Part shown: in pieces, positions 34,412 through 42,747 of the stretch
Layout of the letters: each line of letters begins with the position of its first letter
Numbering within the stretch: the stretch's first letter is position 1
Source of the DNA: Alphaproteobacteria bacterium
Lineage (GTDB): Bacteria > Pseudomonadota > Alphaproteobacteria > Micavibrionales > UBA2020
Assembly: GCA_016794125.1 (NCBI GenBank)
Contig: JAEUKT010000004.1
Span: forward strand, 1-64,000
Length of the DNA stretch: 64,000 nucleotides
Direction: 5' to 3'
Notes under the pieces: model-generated
The model's input: the letters and a program-made list of their open reading frames with translations, nothing else
Told to the model about the DNA's origin: nothing
The model's database searches: none
Program-made: the position numbers and the translations under genes

Positions 34412-35241
34412 GCGAAGGTCCAAGATCTTTCGGTATAGGCATCATGTCCGGCAACTTTTTCATACGAAAAGCTGTCGCGGATAAAGGTGTCGTAATCCGG
34501 ATAGATGGATACCATCTGGCTTTCATAGGCGGCAAGGCTGTGATACATGGCCTTCAGTTCGTTCTCGGTCGCTACCAGCGTTTCGCTCGTCGCCTTTAAT
34601 TTGCCGGTTGATGCCACATCCAGCGCCGCCAGATACATGGGCAGCGTTTCATGGCGGCGGTCGGCGGGCACGAAATGGGTCAGGTAGTAATAATCGCCCA
34701 ATGCCCCTTCCATCTGCTCGCGGCTGACGCGGGGCAGGACAGCGTCGCTGCCAATCTCGTTCATGCGCCCCTGCAAAATGCCCGGCCAGAGGATATAGGG
34801 ACGGTCTTCGTAATATTTCACAGGCACGGATTTGATGCGCCGCCCCGCCTCATGTGCGATACGGTGATCGATGTGCGTACCGGCGGCGAGCGGAAAGACT
34901 GCGAGTTCGATGCCGTGTTCCTTGAAAAAACCTTCCAGCCGCTGCGTCACATGGGCAAGGAAGGTTTCCGGCACGTCCTTCATATCGCCCAGGAACAGTT
35001 CTTTTGTCGATTTATAGCGCGCGTCGCGGTCAGGTGCGTCGAACTCGTCGAGGATATAGCCGGCCGCGCCGATGCGTGCCATGGCTTCTTTTTCTTCCGC
35101 TGCGCGGCGAGTGTCGTTCTTTCCCTTGGTGAAGATATCGACCACAAGGATTTCGTCGCCCGCCGCCACGCGCCGTTGCATGAAAATGCCGCAGGACAGC
35201 ACAGCGTCGTCGATATGGGGCGATACGATGCAGATTTTCAT
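34408..35241 (-). CDS. PIG-L family N-deacetylase
   Basis: 277 residues. Metal-binding signature PHIDDAVLSCG (variant of PHPDDE, with the third residue Ile and an Ala in place of Glu) at the N-terminus and THIDHRIAHE, the HxxxH site, near residue 130. The family removes acetyl groups from N-acetylglucosamine derivatives (MshB, BshB, LmbE). ATG 35241 is used because the family motif begins there; upstream codons have no ribosome site. It is first in a two-gene unit with the MurQ-like gene and is divergent from the SIS gene. Confidence 0.8.
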   Translation of the reverse strand: MKICIVSPHIDDAVLSCGIFMQRRVAAGDEILVVDIFTKGKNDTRRAAEEKEAMARIGAAGYILDEFDAPDRDARYKSTKELFLGDMKDVPETFLAHVTQRLEGFFKEHGIELAVFPLAAGTHIDHRIAHEAGRRIKSVPVKYYEDRPYILWPGILQGRMNEIGSDAVLPRVSREQMEGALGDYYYLTHFVPADRRHETLPMYLAALDVASTGKLKATSETLVATENELKAMYHSLAAYESQMVSIYPDYDTFIRDSFSYEKVAGHDAYTERSWTFA

Positions 35242-35310
35242 GGCGGGGCTGTTCCTTCCGGTAATATCGGCTATTATATACCAAGCCTTTTCCCTGATGG
35301 AGAGCCTTTT

Positions 35311-36291
35311 ATGCAGGCCGACAGCCCCCACGCCCTGATCCGCGAAATGCTGGAAACGCCTGCCATCTTGCGCCGTTTTGATTCGACGCAAATAGCGGGC
35401 TGGGCGGATGCCATGTCCGGCAAACGCCTGCTGGTGACGGGGGAGGGGTCGAGCCGTATTTTCCCCGCCAAAAACCTGATCGCCCGCGCCCTGAAAACCG
35501 GCCATAAGCTGAGTATCGTAACCGAAGGCGCCCGGCAGGCGGCAGAATATGACCTGCGCGGATTTAACGTGCTGGCGGGCAGCAATAGCGGGCGTACGCG
35601 GGAATTAATCGCCCTGTGCGAAAAACTGCAGGCCGATAAAATCGATTGTTACGCGGTGACGGCAAACGGCGGCAGCCCGCTGACCACGGTTGCGACCGAC
35701 AGCCGCATCCTGACCTGCGGAGCGGAAAAAGCCGTTGCCGCGTCCAAAAGCGTCGTCGAACATGCGCTGGTCTACCAGTCGCTGCTGGGCGGAAATGAAT
35801 GGCGGCATCAGGCGCAGGCGGCGGAATATTGCGGCATGGTATTGGCGCAAACTCTCGCGCCCGGCGTGCTGGATCCTATTGCAGCTGCACCCGTCATTTA
35901 TTTCTCCGGCCGCAACAATGGTGTCGCCGAGGAATTGACGCTAAAGGCGAACGAGATTGCACGCCGTAAGAGCGACTATCTGGAGGGGACCTATGCCCTG
36001 CACGGTATCGAGGAAGTGATGCGGCAGGATGAAGTCGTCATTCTGATCGATCCCTTCACCGCCGAAATCGAAAAATACCAGAAGGTGCTGGAGCAGGGGA
36101 CCGGCATCAGGATCATCGCCATTTCGGCGCAGGACACGCCCTTTGATACCATCCGCATCCCCGCGCTTGACGGGTTCGATGCCTATTTCCAGCTGTTGGC
36201 GGGCTGGAATATCCTTGTTTCCGTTGGCATGGCCTGCGGCATCGATATCGACAAGCCGGAACGTGTGCGCAAGGTGGGCAATGCGATCTGA
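35311..36291 (+). CDS. SIS-domain sugar-phosphate isomerase/deaminase-like protein
   Basis: 326 residues with two SIS domains similar to GlmS C-terminal or AgaS/FrlB proteins: LLVTGEGSSRIFPAKNLIARAL (P-loop with Ser/Thr), AGSNSGRTRELIALCEKL, and VAASKSVVEHALVYQSLL, where KSV is typical of GlmS isomerase sites. The substrate is likely an amino-sugar 6-phosphate. ATG 35311 has GGAGAG 8 nt upstream. It is divergent from the PIG-L/MurQ-like pair across 69 nt, so these three genes probably share control. Confidence 0.75.
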   Translation: MQADSPHALIREMLETPAILRRFDSTQIAGWADAMSGKRLLVTGEGSSRIFPAKNLIARALKTGHKLSIVTEGARQAAEYDLRGFNVLAGSNSGRTRELIALCEKLQADKIDCYAVTANGGSPLTTVATDSRILTCGAEKAVAASKSVVEHALVYQSLLGGNEWRHQAQAAEYCGMVLAQTLAPGVLDPIAAAPVIYFSGRNNGVAEELTLKANEIARRKSDYLEGTYALHGIEEVMRQDEVVILIDPFTAEIEKYQKVLEQGTGIRIIAISAQDTPFDTIRIPALDGFDAYFQLLAGWNILVSVGMACGIDIDKPERVRKVGNAI

Positions 36292-36310
36292 GCTTGAAAC
36301 GGGGCAAAAA

Positions 36311-36336
36311 AAACCCCGCATTTCTGCGGGGTTTTT
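36311..36336 (+). terminator. Intrinsic terminator after the SIS gene
   Basis: A 10-bp stem AAACCCCGCA (36311-36320) with TGCGGGGTTT (36325-36334), loop TTTC, then a T-rich tail. It lies between convergent genes and can serve both. Confidence 0.9.
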
Positions 36337-36371
36337 CTTTTTCGCGACTGCCCAAAGGCAATCTTGAATAA

Positions 36372-36740
36372 TTAGCCGATAGCCGCCGACTTCAGTTTTT
36401 TCAGGGGGCGGATTTTCACGCGGACGGAAGCGGGCTTCGCAGCTGCTTTCATCATTTCGCCCGTGGCGGGGTTACGGATCAGGGTGCCTGCTTTGCGAGC
36501 GGGAACTTTGCGCAGGGTGACTTTCATCAGGCCGGGCAGGATGAACGTGCCAGCGCCTTTGGGATGAACGGAACCCAGCAGGGTGTTTTCGAGGGTCGCG
36601 AGAACGCCGGCAGCTTGTTTGCGGCTCAGTTCGTTCTGTTCAGCGAGCAGGGTCACGAGGCCCGATTTCGTCAGCGTTTGCTTGACGGGGGTGAGTGCTG
36701 CGGGAGCTGCTTTTTTCGCAGATGCTTTTTTCTTAGCCAT
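36372..36740 (-). CDS. HU-family DNA-binding protein
   Basis: 122 residues. An N-terminal Lys/Ala tail of about 20 residues (AKKKASAKKAAPAA) precedes an HU domain with helices LTKSGLVTLLAEQNELSRKQAAGVLATLENTLLG and the beta arm IRNPATGEMMKAAAKPASVRVKIRPLKKLK. The RNPATGE tip is the DNA-intercalating site. Such histone-H1-like tails occur in alphaproteobacterial HU variants. ATG 36740 has AGAAGAGAG upstream. A nucleoid-compaction role is expected. Confidence 0.9.
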   Translation of the reverse strand: MAKKKASAKKAAPAALTPVKQTLTKSGLVTLLAEQNELSRKQAAGVLATLENTLLGSVHPKGAGTFILPGLMKVTLRKVPARKAGTLIRNPATGEMMKAAAKPASVRVKIRPLKKLKSAAIG

Positions 36741-37445
36741 GATTGTATGTCTCTCTTCTGTTGGGTTTGTAGGGGTATTAAGTGTGATTCTATGCTGTTT
36801 CACGCAGCGTGGCCAGCCTCTTTGTAAAAACTCGTCACTACATGCGTGAGAATCTTATCTCACGATAACGTGCATTTTACCAAGGGTTTTTCGCATTTCT
36901 CATTATGTCCAATATGCGCCGGAGCTGTAAATGACGGGGTTTTTGACTCAATTCGCGCAGACGCGGCAAGGCGCACGGCGCATGGCAGTGCAATAAAAAT
37001 ACCCACGCACCCTGCGCTGCCGATCGCGGCATATATGTGTTTGGATACGTTATTTGCAGGGTTTTGCGCGTATTTATATTCTTAAATCTGTAGTGCATCG
37101 GATTGAACTAACAGCGTATTTTTCAACATATCCACAGGTGATCCGAGCTGCTGCGGCGCTGCTGTTACAAGCGTGCGCACGCATTTACGCGGATGTTGGC
37201 GGCCGTGATTGTACCTCCGGACTGCCCTGCAGCGCGCACCATTCGGATGTCGGCGGTGCTCTTCAGGATGCCGCCAAAAGCCGTTATTTACGGTATTTTC
37301 GGGGTGTTTTAAATGGGGCCTTACCGCCTTGCCGGCCGCGTTTTGTCTGTTCAGGCTATAAAAACGCCGCGAATCTGGTTGCGGTGTGCGCCGCGCTATG
37401 ATGACATTGACGGGTATTTTTTGACGTTCGGGGAGTTTTTCAGCC
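36741..37445. other. Gene-free 705-bp region between HU and FecR-domain genes
   Basis: No coding region is supported. The region is AT-rich on its HU side. It holds an inverted repeat near 36845-36864, one DnaA-box-like TATCCACAG (37130-37138), and no tRNA-like fold that I can see. It is large for this dense window. It presumably carries the divergent promoters of the HU and FecR-domain genes and could host a small RNA. Confidence 0.6.
36845..36864. repeat. Inverted repeat upstream of the HU gene
   Basis: CGTGAGA, six bases, TCTCACG. Perfect 7-bp arms form a possible operator or hairpin about 105 nt upstream of the HU start codon. The cognate regulator is unknown. Confidence 0.4.
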
Positions 37446-38723
37446 ATGCTTTGCATCCGTTCATTTGCCGTTGCTGTCGTCTTGTCTGCGGTTTTGCCGT
37501 TGCAGGCGATGGCGGAAACCGCTGTTGGTACACTGAAAACGCTGGCAGGAACGGCGCACCTGACGCATGCCGGGGCTGCACAGGCCATGAAAGAGGGCGA
37601 TACGGTCGGCATGGACGACGTGGTTGAAACAGAGGCCGGTTCGCGCGCCGTTTTCAGCTTTGCCGACGGCGCAGAATTAGTCATGACCGGCAAGGGCAAG
37701 CTGGTGATTGACGAATATGTGTACGATACCGCGAAGACGGCGGGTAACAAGGCCGTGCTGGATGTGCTGGATGCCGCTTTTTCCTACACCGGCGGGGCAA
37801 TGGACAAGGCCGCCAAGCCCGAGGTTAAATTAAACCTCGATTACGGCACGATCGGCATTCGCGGCACGAAACTGATCGGCGCGCGCCGCAACGGCATCAC
37901 ATGGGTCTATCTGTCCGAAGGCGGCGCGATATTCGAAAATGCGGGCGGCAAGACCGACATTACGCCCGGCTACGGCACGCGCATCCGCAGCAAGGCCGAT
38001 GCCCCGGCGCCTGCCTATCTCTGGGGCGCTGAGGAAGTGGCGTGGCTGCAGCGGTTTGTCGATGACGCGGGCGCGCACGAAACGCCTGCCATGGCATCGA
38101 ACATGTCATCCAAAAACATGGCGCAGGAACAGTTGCAAGCGGAAAATATGCCTGCGCTGTCTGCGCCTGCTTCCCCTGCCGCGCCGACAGCCGGCGGTGC
38201 CGCGCAAGGCAACGGAATGCCCGCGCGCAGCAGGGCCGCCGACAGCGTACCCGCAGCGGGTGCGCCGGCAGCCAAGGCGAAGCAATCCGTCAGGGCGGAT
38301 GCGCAGGCTGAAATCGCGCTAGTGCGGGCGGCGGCCGGCAAAGACGGGCTTGTCGCCGAAGAAGCGGCAGATACGCTGCGGGTCACGACAGGCCAGCCAG
38401 CCATCGTTCCGCTGGCAGCGGCAAATGCTGAAACGGCAAGACTGCAAAACACGCCGCTGCGCTACACGGCGGAGCTGAGCGCCCAAGCACTGGACGGCGC
38501 GGCACATCTTGAAGTCCATGTCCTGCTTTCCGGCGGGAAAAAGGGATATGTATTCGGCCGCGATACGCAGGATACGGCGGTGACACCTGCCGATGGCTGG
38601 AAAACGGTCACGGGAAGCTTCATGCTCAAGCCGGATGACGTTGCGGATCAAATCAAAATAAGTCTGGTCGTCGATGGCAAGGGCAGCGTGTTGGTGCGCA
38701 ACCTGCGTCTTGTGCGGGAGTAG
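37446..38723 (+). CDS. Secreted FecR-domain protein with carbohydrate-binding-like C-terminus
   Basis: 425 residues. The signal peptide ends in LQAMA/ETA. The FecR domain (about 27-150) carries AGTAHLTHAGAAQAMKEGD and AVFSFADGAELVMTGKGKL. A Met/Ala/Pro-rich linker of about 120 residues follows. The C-terminal region (about 325-425, ending DQIKISLVVDGKGSVLVRNLRLVRE) has a jelly-roll-like strand pattern of carbohydrate-binding modules. FecR domains occur in anti-sigma factors and in exported proteins like this one. It faces away from HU and converges on the P460 gene 12 nt on. RBS GGGGAG. Confidence 0.7.
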   Translation: MLCIRSFAVAVVLSAVLPLQAMAETAVGTLKTLAGTAHLTHAGAAQAMKEGDTVGMDDVVETEAGSRAVFSFADGAELVMTGKGKLVIDEYVYDTAKTAGNKAVLDVLDAAFSYTGGAMDKAAKPEVKLNLDYGTIGIRGTKLIGARRNGITWVYLSEGGAIFENAGGKTDITPGYGTRIRSKADAPAPAYLWGAEEVAWLQRFVDDAGAHETPAMASNMSSKNMAQEQLQAENMPALSAPASPAAPTAGGAAQGNGMPARSRAADSVPAAGAPAAKAKQSVRADAQAEIALVRAAAGKDGLVAEEAADTLRVTTGQPAIVPLAAANAETARLQNTPLRYTAELSAQALDGAAHLEVHVLLSGGKKGYVFGRDTQDTAVTPADGWKTVTGSFMLKPDDVADQIKISLVVDGKGSVLVRNLRLVRE

Positions 38724-38735
38724 CAGCGGCGGCAG

Positions 38736-39662
38736 TTATTGTGCGGTTTCGCAATACTCATTGCGCGCAACGGGCGGCAACTGTCCGTCCGGTCGGCCTG
38801 TTGTGAACAGGCTGACGACCGATACGCCTGTTTTTCCGTGGTCTTCGCAAGCGGGTTTGTCGGGGTTGATGTAACTGAGTGAAAACAGCGGCGAGTCGTC
38901 GCTGATCAGCAGGGCCGGATGGCGCGTGCGGATCGCCTCCCGGATCAGCACGGGGCGTATCTCTCCCATCGTTCCGACAAAAACATGCTTTTCAAACGGG
39001 CCGTGCACACGGCGCACCTGTTTCGTGCCGGCTGGGAGGTGTTTTTGCACATCCGCCCTCAACTTTGCGGCATCAAGCGTGGTGAAGGTAATGTTGCCGG
39101 TCGCTTCGGACAAAACGGGCGCAGCCGTGTTCAGCGCCAGCGCCATGGGCTGTGAAAACACATAACCGCGCTGCGGCACCATTTCATGGCAGGCGCTGCA
39201 GGCGCGTGAATCGATGGCATGGTCTTCGGGCTTTGACGTATTTTTGCCCGACCCGTTGAAAATGGCATATCCCCAGCCCTGCGTATCCGGGAATTTTTTG
39301 CGGTCGCGCACCATGAACTGGTAACGCTTGACGCCTGACGGCACGGCCGAGCTGGTGAAATCGGGGTCGTCCTCCGTCATCATGCCGATTTTTGCGAAAA
39401 CCGCGCCATCCGGGTAATCGGTCGATTTTTGCTGCAACGCTTTCCAAGCGATGTCATTCGCCCAGGTCAGGCGCATTTCGCCCGTGTCCTTGCGGTAGCG
39501 CGAAGTGACAAGGTGCCATTCTTTTTCAAAACTGCCGAATTGTGACAGGCTGTAACCGTTCATTGTGTCGGCAGTTTCTTCGGGGATTGCCGTTTTGGGC
39601 GCGATAAATACCAGCAGCATGCCGAAAAAAATGGTCGCCGTATTTCTGATTATGCGCTGCAT
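38736..39662 (-). CDS. Cytochrome P460 family protein
   Basis: 308 residues. A signal peptide or N-terminal anchor is followed by a periplasmic domain with one CxxCH haem site (C155-SAC-H159), preceded by DSRA and followed by EMVPQRGYVFSQP. Sequence around residues 85-95 (GAVFAKIGMM) fits the P460 Lys cross-link region. Family members oxidise hydroxylamine or handle NO. The catalytic type is not decidable here. RBS AAGGGAG. It starts 11 nt after the stop of the copper-monooxygenase-like gene, so both are one transcript. Confidence 0.8.
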   Translation of the reverse strand: MQRIIRNTATIFFGMLLVFIAPKTAIPEETADTMNGYSLSQFGSFEKEWHLVTSRYRKDTGEMRLTWANDIAWKALQQKSTDYPDGAVFAKIGMMTEDDPDFTSSAVPSGVKRYQFMVRDRKKFPDTQGWGYAIFNGSGKNTSKPEDHAIDSRACSACHEMVPQRGYVFSQPMALALNTAAPVLSEATGNITFTTLDAAKLRADVQKHLPAGTKQVRRVHGPFEKHVFVGTMGEIRPVLIREAIRTRHPALLISDDSPLFSLSYINPDKPACEDHGKTGVSVVSLFTTGRPDGQLPPVARNEYCETAQ

Positions 39663-39673
39663 GGCAGGCTCCC

Positions 39674-40672
39674 TTAAAATGCTTTTGCGTCGCCGGCGAC
39701 GTAGAGGCGCAGCACGGCCATGGCATCCGTCACGGAATTGCTCGTGTTGTTATACACTGTCGTGATTTCGTATTCATGTGCGGGCTCGATCCTGATCCCC
39801 TCGACGCTTGAGTAAAAATCGGCATCCGTCAGCGCGGCCTTTTTTTTGTCCTTTATCGTCTTGCCGTGCCATACGGTTTTGCCATTGGTTTTATCGGTTA
39901 GCGTCACGGATTCGCCATAGGGGTGCAGGTGAAGCTTGATGTAATGGATGTTGCCGCCCATATAAATGGGGTTCGTGCGGTCGATGGGGCTTTTGTATTC
40001 GTGACGGCCGGGCGGCACGTTGAAATGCACGAGCGACGACATGCCCGCAGGCATCGGTTCCAGCATCCCGTCCTGCGTGGTGCAAATATCGCCGGAAGAT
40101 GACGGCGCGGTATTGGTATCCTTGGCCATCACCGCGACCGTCACGGTGCGCAGCGGTTTCAGCGCGTATTTTTCCGCGTCCGCGTCGTCAACATAATGTA
40201 CGGTCAGCGTGTAGGACAGTTTTTTGTCGATGTCATCGTTGTTGTTCAGCGCCTGCGCCAGGATCGATGCATTGTTGGCCGCGTTCTCCGCCTTGATCGC
40301 AAAGCCCTGCGGGAATTTCATTTCTTCCAGTCCCTGCGATACCGTCATCAGCCGCTGGTCGCCTAGCTGCGGCTTGCCCAGCACGACCCAGGAATGGCAA
40401 AGGTATTCCGAAGAGACGGGGGCGCCTGCATCGTCCGATACATCGACGCGGAAGCTTTTGATCCAGATGTTTTGCGATTTTTCATCCGATCCGATTGTCA
40501 CTCGCCCGGTTTTCGACGGGCCTGTCATTGACGGGTATTTGCGGTCAACATGCAAGGGGCCGAGAGTAAACGTGCCGGTGCGCAACGCGGCATCTTCGGG
40601 TTGTGGCTCATCCGCGCGGGCAGGCGCAACGCAGGCCAGAAACAATGCGATCCCCATCACGAGTTTTTTCAT
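39674..40672 (-). CDS. Secreted copper type II monooxygenase-like protein
   Basis: 332 residues with signal peptide (cut near ARA/DEP). The C-terminal half resembles the CuM domain of peptidylglycine hydroxylases: HLH (H248-x-H250, IKLHLHPYGESVTL) and a terminal Met (M318, NNTSNSVTDAMAVL). LCHSW (H93) could be an N-terminal CuH-type ligand. Whether both copper sites are complete cannot be told. ATG 40672 has AAAGGGGG upstream. It is the first gene of a pair with the P460 cytochrome. Confidence 0.6.
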   Translation of the reverse strand: MKKLVMGIALFLACVAPARADEPQPEDAALRTGTFTLGPLHVDRKYPSMTGPSKTGRVTIGSDEKSQNIWIKSFRVDVSDDAGAPVSSEYLCHSWVVLGKPQLGDQRLMTVSQGLEEMKFPQGFAIKAENAANNASILAQALNNNDDIDKKLSYTLTVHYVDDADAEKYALKPLRTVTVAVMAKDTNTAPSSSGDICTTQDGMLEPMPAGMSSLVHFNVPPGRHEYKSPIDRTNPIYMGGNIHYIKLHLHPYGESVTLTDKTNGKTVWHGKTIKDKKKAALTDADFYSSVEGIRIEPAHEYEITTVYNNTSNSVTDAMAVLRLYVAGDAKAF

Positions 40673-40729
40673 CAAGCCCCCTTTGAAAGGCTATCAAAAC
40701 ACTTAAACTGCAGGCGCTCAAGCCTGTTT

Positions 40730-42631
40730 TTAAGGCCGTTTCGGCGCTGCCGGCGGGGCGGCGGGCGGCGGGGCGGGCGGTGTGGGGGCGCAGGCCAGGA
40801 CGTTGGGCGGAATGCCAAAGGCATCCACCAGCATTTGCGCGTGCGGCCGGATTTTTTCGGTCAGTTCACGCTCCAGCCGGCGCAGCGCTGCCGTTGTTTG
40901 GGGTTTCATCAGCCCGTTTTCGACATACCAAAGGCCGTTTTCGCGCATCGTATGGACGGCATACAGGTCGCAGACATCCTTCAGGATGGCCTTCACTTCC
41001 GGGTCTTTCTGCGCGGCGACCGCCTTGGTGAATTTTTGCAGCATCAGCCGCTCCGCATAGGCATCGGCATAGGCGAGCATATCGACCTGCGTCTTGTTGG
41101 CGGCGACGGCGGCGTTTTCGGCTTTGGCTATTTTCTGGATCTTGTCGCTCAGCATGTACATCATCGTGCGTTCGCGTGACGCGAAAATCTTGTTCTGGAA
41201 GGACGGGTCGAGGAAATGGTCGCGCTCCGTCTTGCCGCTTTCGGCGTTGAATTTGGCGAACAGGCGTTTCAGCTGCAGCGCCGCGATCTTGGTCACTTTC
41301 TGGAACGCGTTTACTTGCATGAATTTTTTCGACAGACGCGACAGCTGGTTTTTCGCAACCAGCAGGCGCAGCACGGTATTGTCGCCCTCGAAGGTGCGGA
41401 AGATGTCGATATCGTTGCGCAGCGCGCCGTGGCGCTGTTCCGACATATACCCGGCGCCGCCGCCCAGCTTGCGCGCCTCGTCGGCCGTTTTCATGGCGGC
41501 GTCGGATGATTTCGCCTTGATCGCGGCCGCCATGGTTTCCAGATATTCGTTGCCTTTCTGGTATTCGTCCATCAAATGGCGCGTCATGAAATGCATCGCA
41601 TAGGCATCGGCCAGATGCGGCAGCAGCCGCGCCTGCGTCGCCTGTTTATCCAGCAGCGTTTCGCCGAAAACCTTGCGTTCCTCCGCATGGGTGACGGCGG
41701 CGGTCAATGCGTTCTTCGCGCCGCTCAGCGACACCATCGACACGAAAATGCGGCCCGTGACCAGTGTGCCGATCATCTTGAAGAAACGCTGCGATTTTTT
41801 TTTGATCTCGCTTTGGTAATGGCCGTCCTGGTCGATTTGGGCAAAACGGTCGAGCATGTCGTCATGCGGCACGCGCACCTTATCGAAGGACAGGTAGCCG
41901 TTGTCGATGCCGTTCAGCCCGATCTTATGCCCGCAATCGTCGATCGTGACGCCCGGCATCGTGTTGCCGGCCTTGTCGCGGATCGGCACCATAAAGGCAT
42001 GCACGCCCATGGATTCCGCTTCCGGCGACATTTTCAGCTGCGCGAAAACGACCATCATTTCGCCGTGTTTCGCGGCGTTGCCGATATAGGCCTTGCGCGC
42101 CCCTTCGCTGGGCGTCGAAAGCACGAAGCTGCGCGTGGCGTGGTCGTAAATGGCTTCCGTCGATATGCCCTGCACATCCGATCCGCCCGCCATTTCTGTC
42201 ATGGCAAAACCGCCCAGCAATCTGCCGGACATCACATCGGGCAGGTATTTCGCGTGATGGCGTTCCGTGCCCAGGCTTTCGATGCTCATCCCGAACAGGC
42301 CGAACTGAACGCCCTGCTTGACCGCAAGGCTCATGTCGTGATGCGCGATAATCTCGACGATGTTCATGTATTTCTGGCGTTCGCCGCCGCCGCCGAAGGC
42401 GGGGTCATAGGGCAGCGTCGTGAACCCGGCTGCGACCATGTCGCGGATCCAGCCAAGGGTTTTTTCCCTGTATTCTTCTTTCGGTGTGTCGGGCGGCACG
42501 ACGGCCATATCGGGGCGGGAAATGAAGGCGCGCGCTGCATCGCGGCTGTCGGCGAAATCGCCGTCGAGGACGGCCTTCAGCCGTGCGCTCAGATTTTTCC
42601 CGTTGTCTTGCAGCTGAATGACGTTTGACAC
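40730..42631 (-). CDS. Acyl-CoA dehydrogenase, acyl-CoA oxidase-like
   Basis: 633 residues, larger than common acyl-CoA dehydrogenases (about 380). The core resembles peroxisomal acyl-CoA oxidases: GGFAMTEMAGGSDVQGISTEAIYD, FMVPIRDKAGNTMPGVTIDDCGHKIGLNGIDNG and RVPHDDMLDRF, followed by an extra helical domain and a Pro/Ala tail PTPPAPPPAAPPAAPKRP. The FAD would be bound and CoA esters dehydrogenated, with electrons going to oxygen (oxidase) or to ETF. An ETF-QO is encoded at the window's right end. The start is GTG 42631 with a weak ribosome site. It stands 98 nt from the formate-THF ligase. Confidence 0.85.
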   Translation of the reverse strand: MSNVIQLQDNGKNLSARLKAVLDGDFADSRDAARAFISRPDMAVVPPDTPKEEYREKTLGWIRDMVAAGFTTLPYDPAFGGGGERQKYMNIVEIIAHHDMSLAVKQGVQFGLFGMSIESLGTERHHAKYLPDVMSGRLLGGFAMTEMAGGSDVQGISTEAIYDHATRSFVLSTPSEGARKAYIGNAAKHGEMMVVFAQLKMSPEAESMGVHAFMVPIRDKAGNTMPGVTIDDCGHKIGLNGIDNGYLSFDKVRVPHDDMLDRFAQIDQDGHYQSEIKKKSQRFFKMIGTLVTGRIFVSMVSLSGAKNALTAAVTHAEERKVFGETLLDKQATQARLLPHLADAYAMHFMTRHLMDEYQKGNEYLETMAAAIKAKSSDAAMKTADEARKLGGGAGYMSEQRHGALRNDIDIFRTFEGDNTVLRLLVAKNQLSRLSKKFMQVNAFQKVTKIAALQLKRLFAKFNAESGKTERDHFLDPSFQNKIFASRERTMMYMLSDKIQKIAKAENAAVAANKTQVDMLAYADAYAERLMLQKFTKAVAAQKDPEVKAILKDVCDLYAVHTMRENGLWYVENGLMKPQTTAALRRLERELTEKIRPHAQMLVDAFGIPPNVLACAPTPPAPPPAAPPAAPKRP

Positions 42632-42747
42632 AGTTCACTCGCTATATGTTTATGACCCTTGAAGGGTACAGCGCGAACGTGCCGGGCGCAAGGCGCGTCT
42701 TTTACGCGTCCCGCAGTGCAGCAATTGAGGGATTAATGGCGATTGCC

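Noticed and set aside
37130-37138. Possible replication origin (DnaA-box-like TATCCACAG)
   Set aside because: Only one box is seen. There is no cluster, no AT-rich unwinding array and no dnaA, dnaN or hemE gene nearby.
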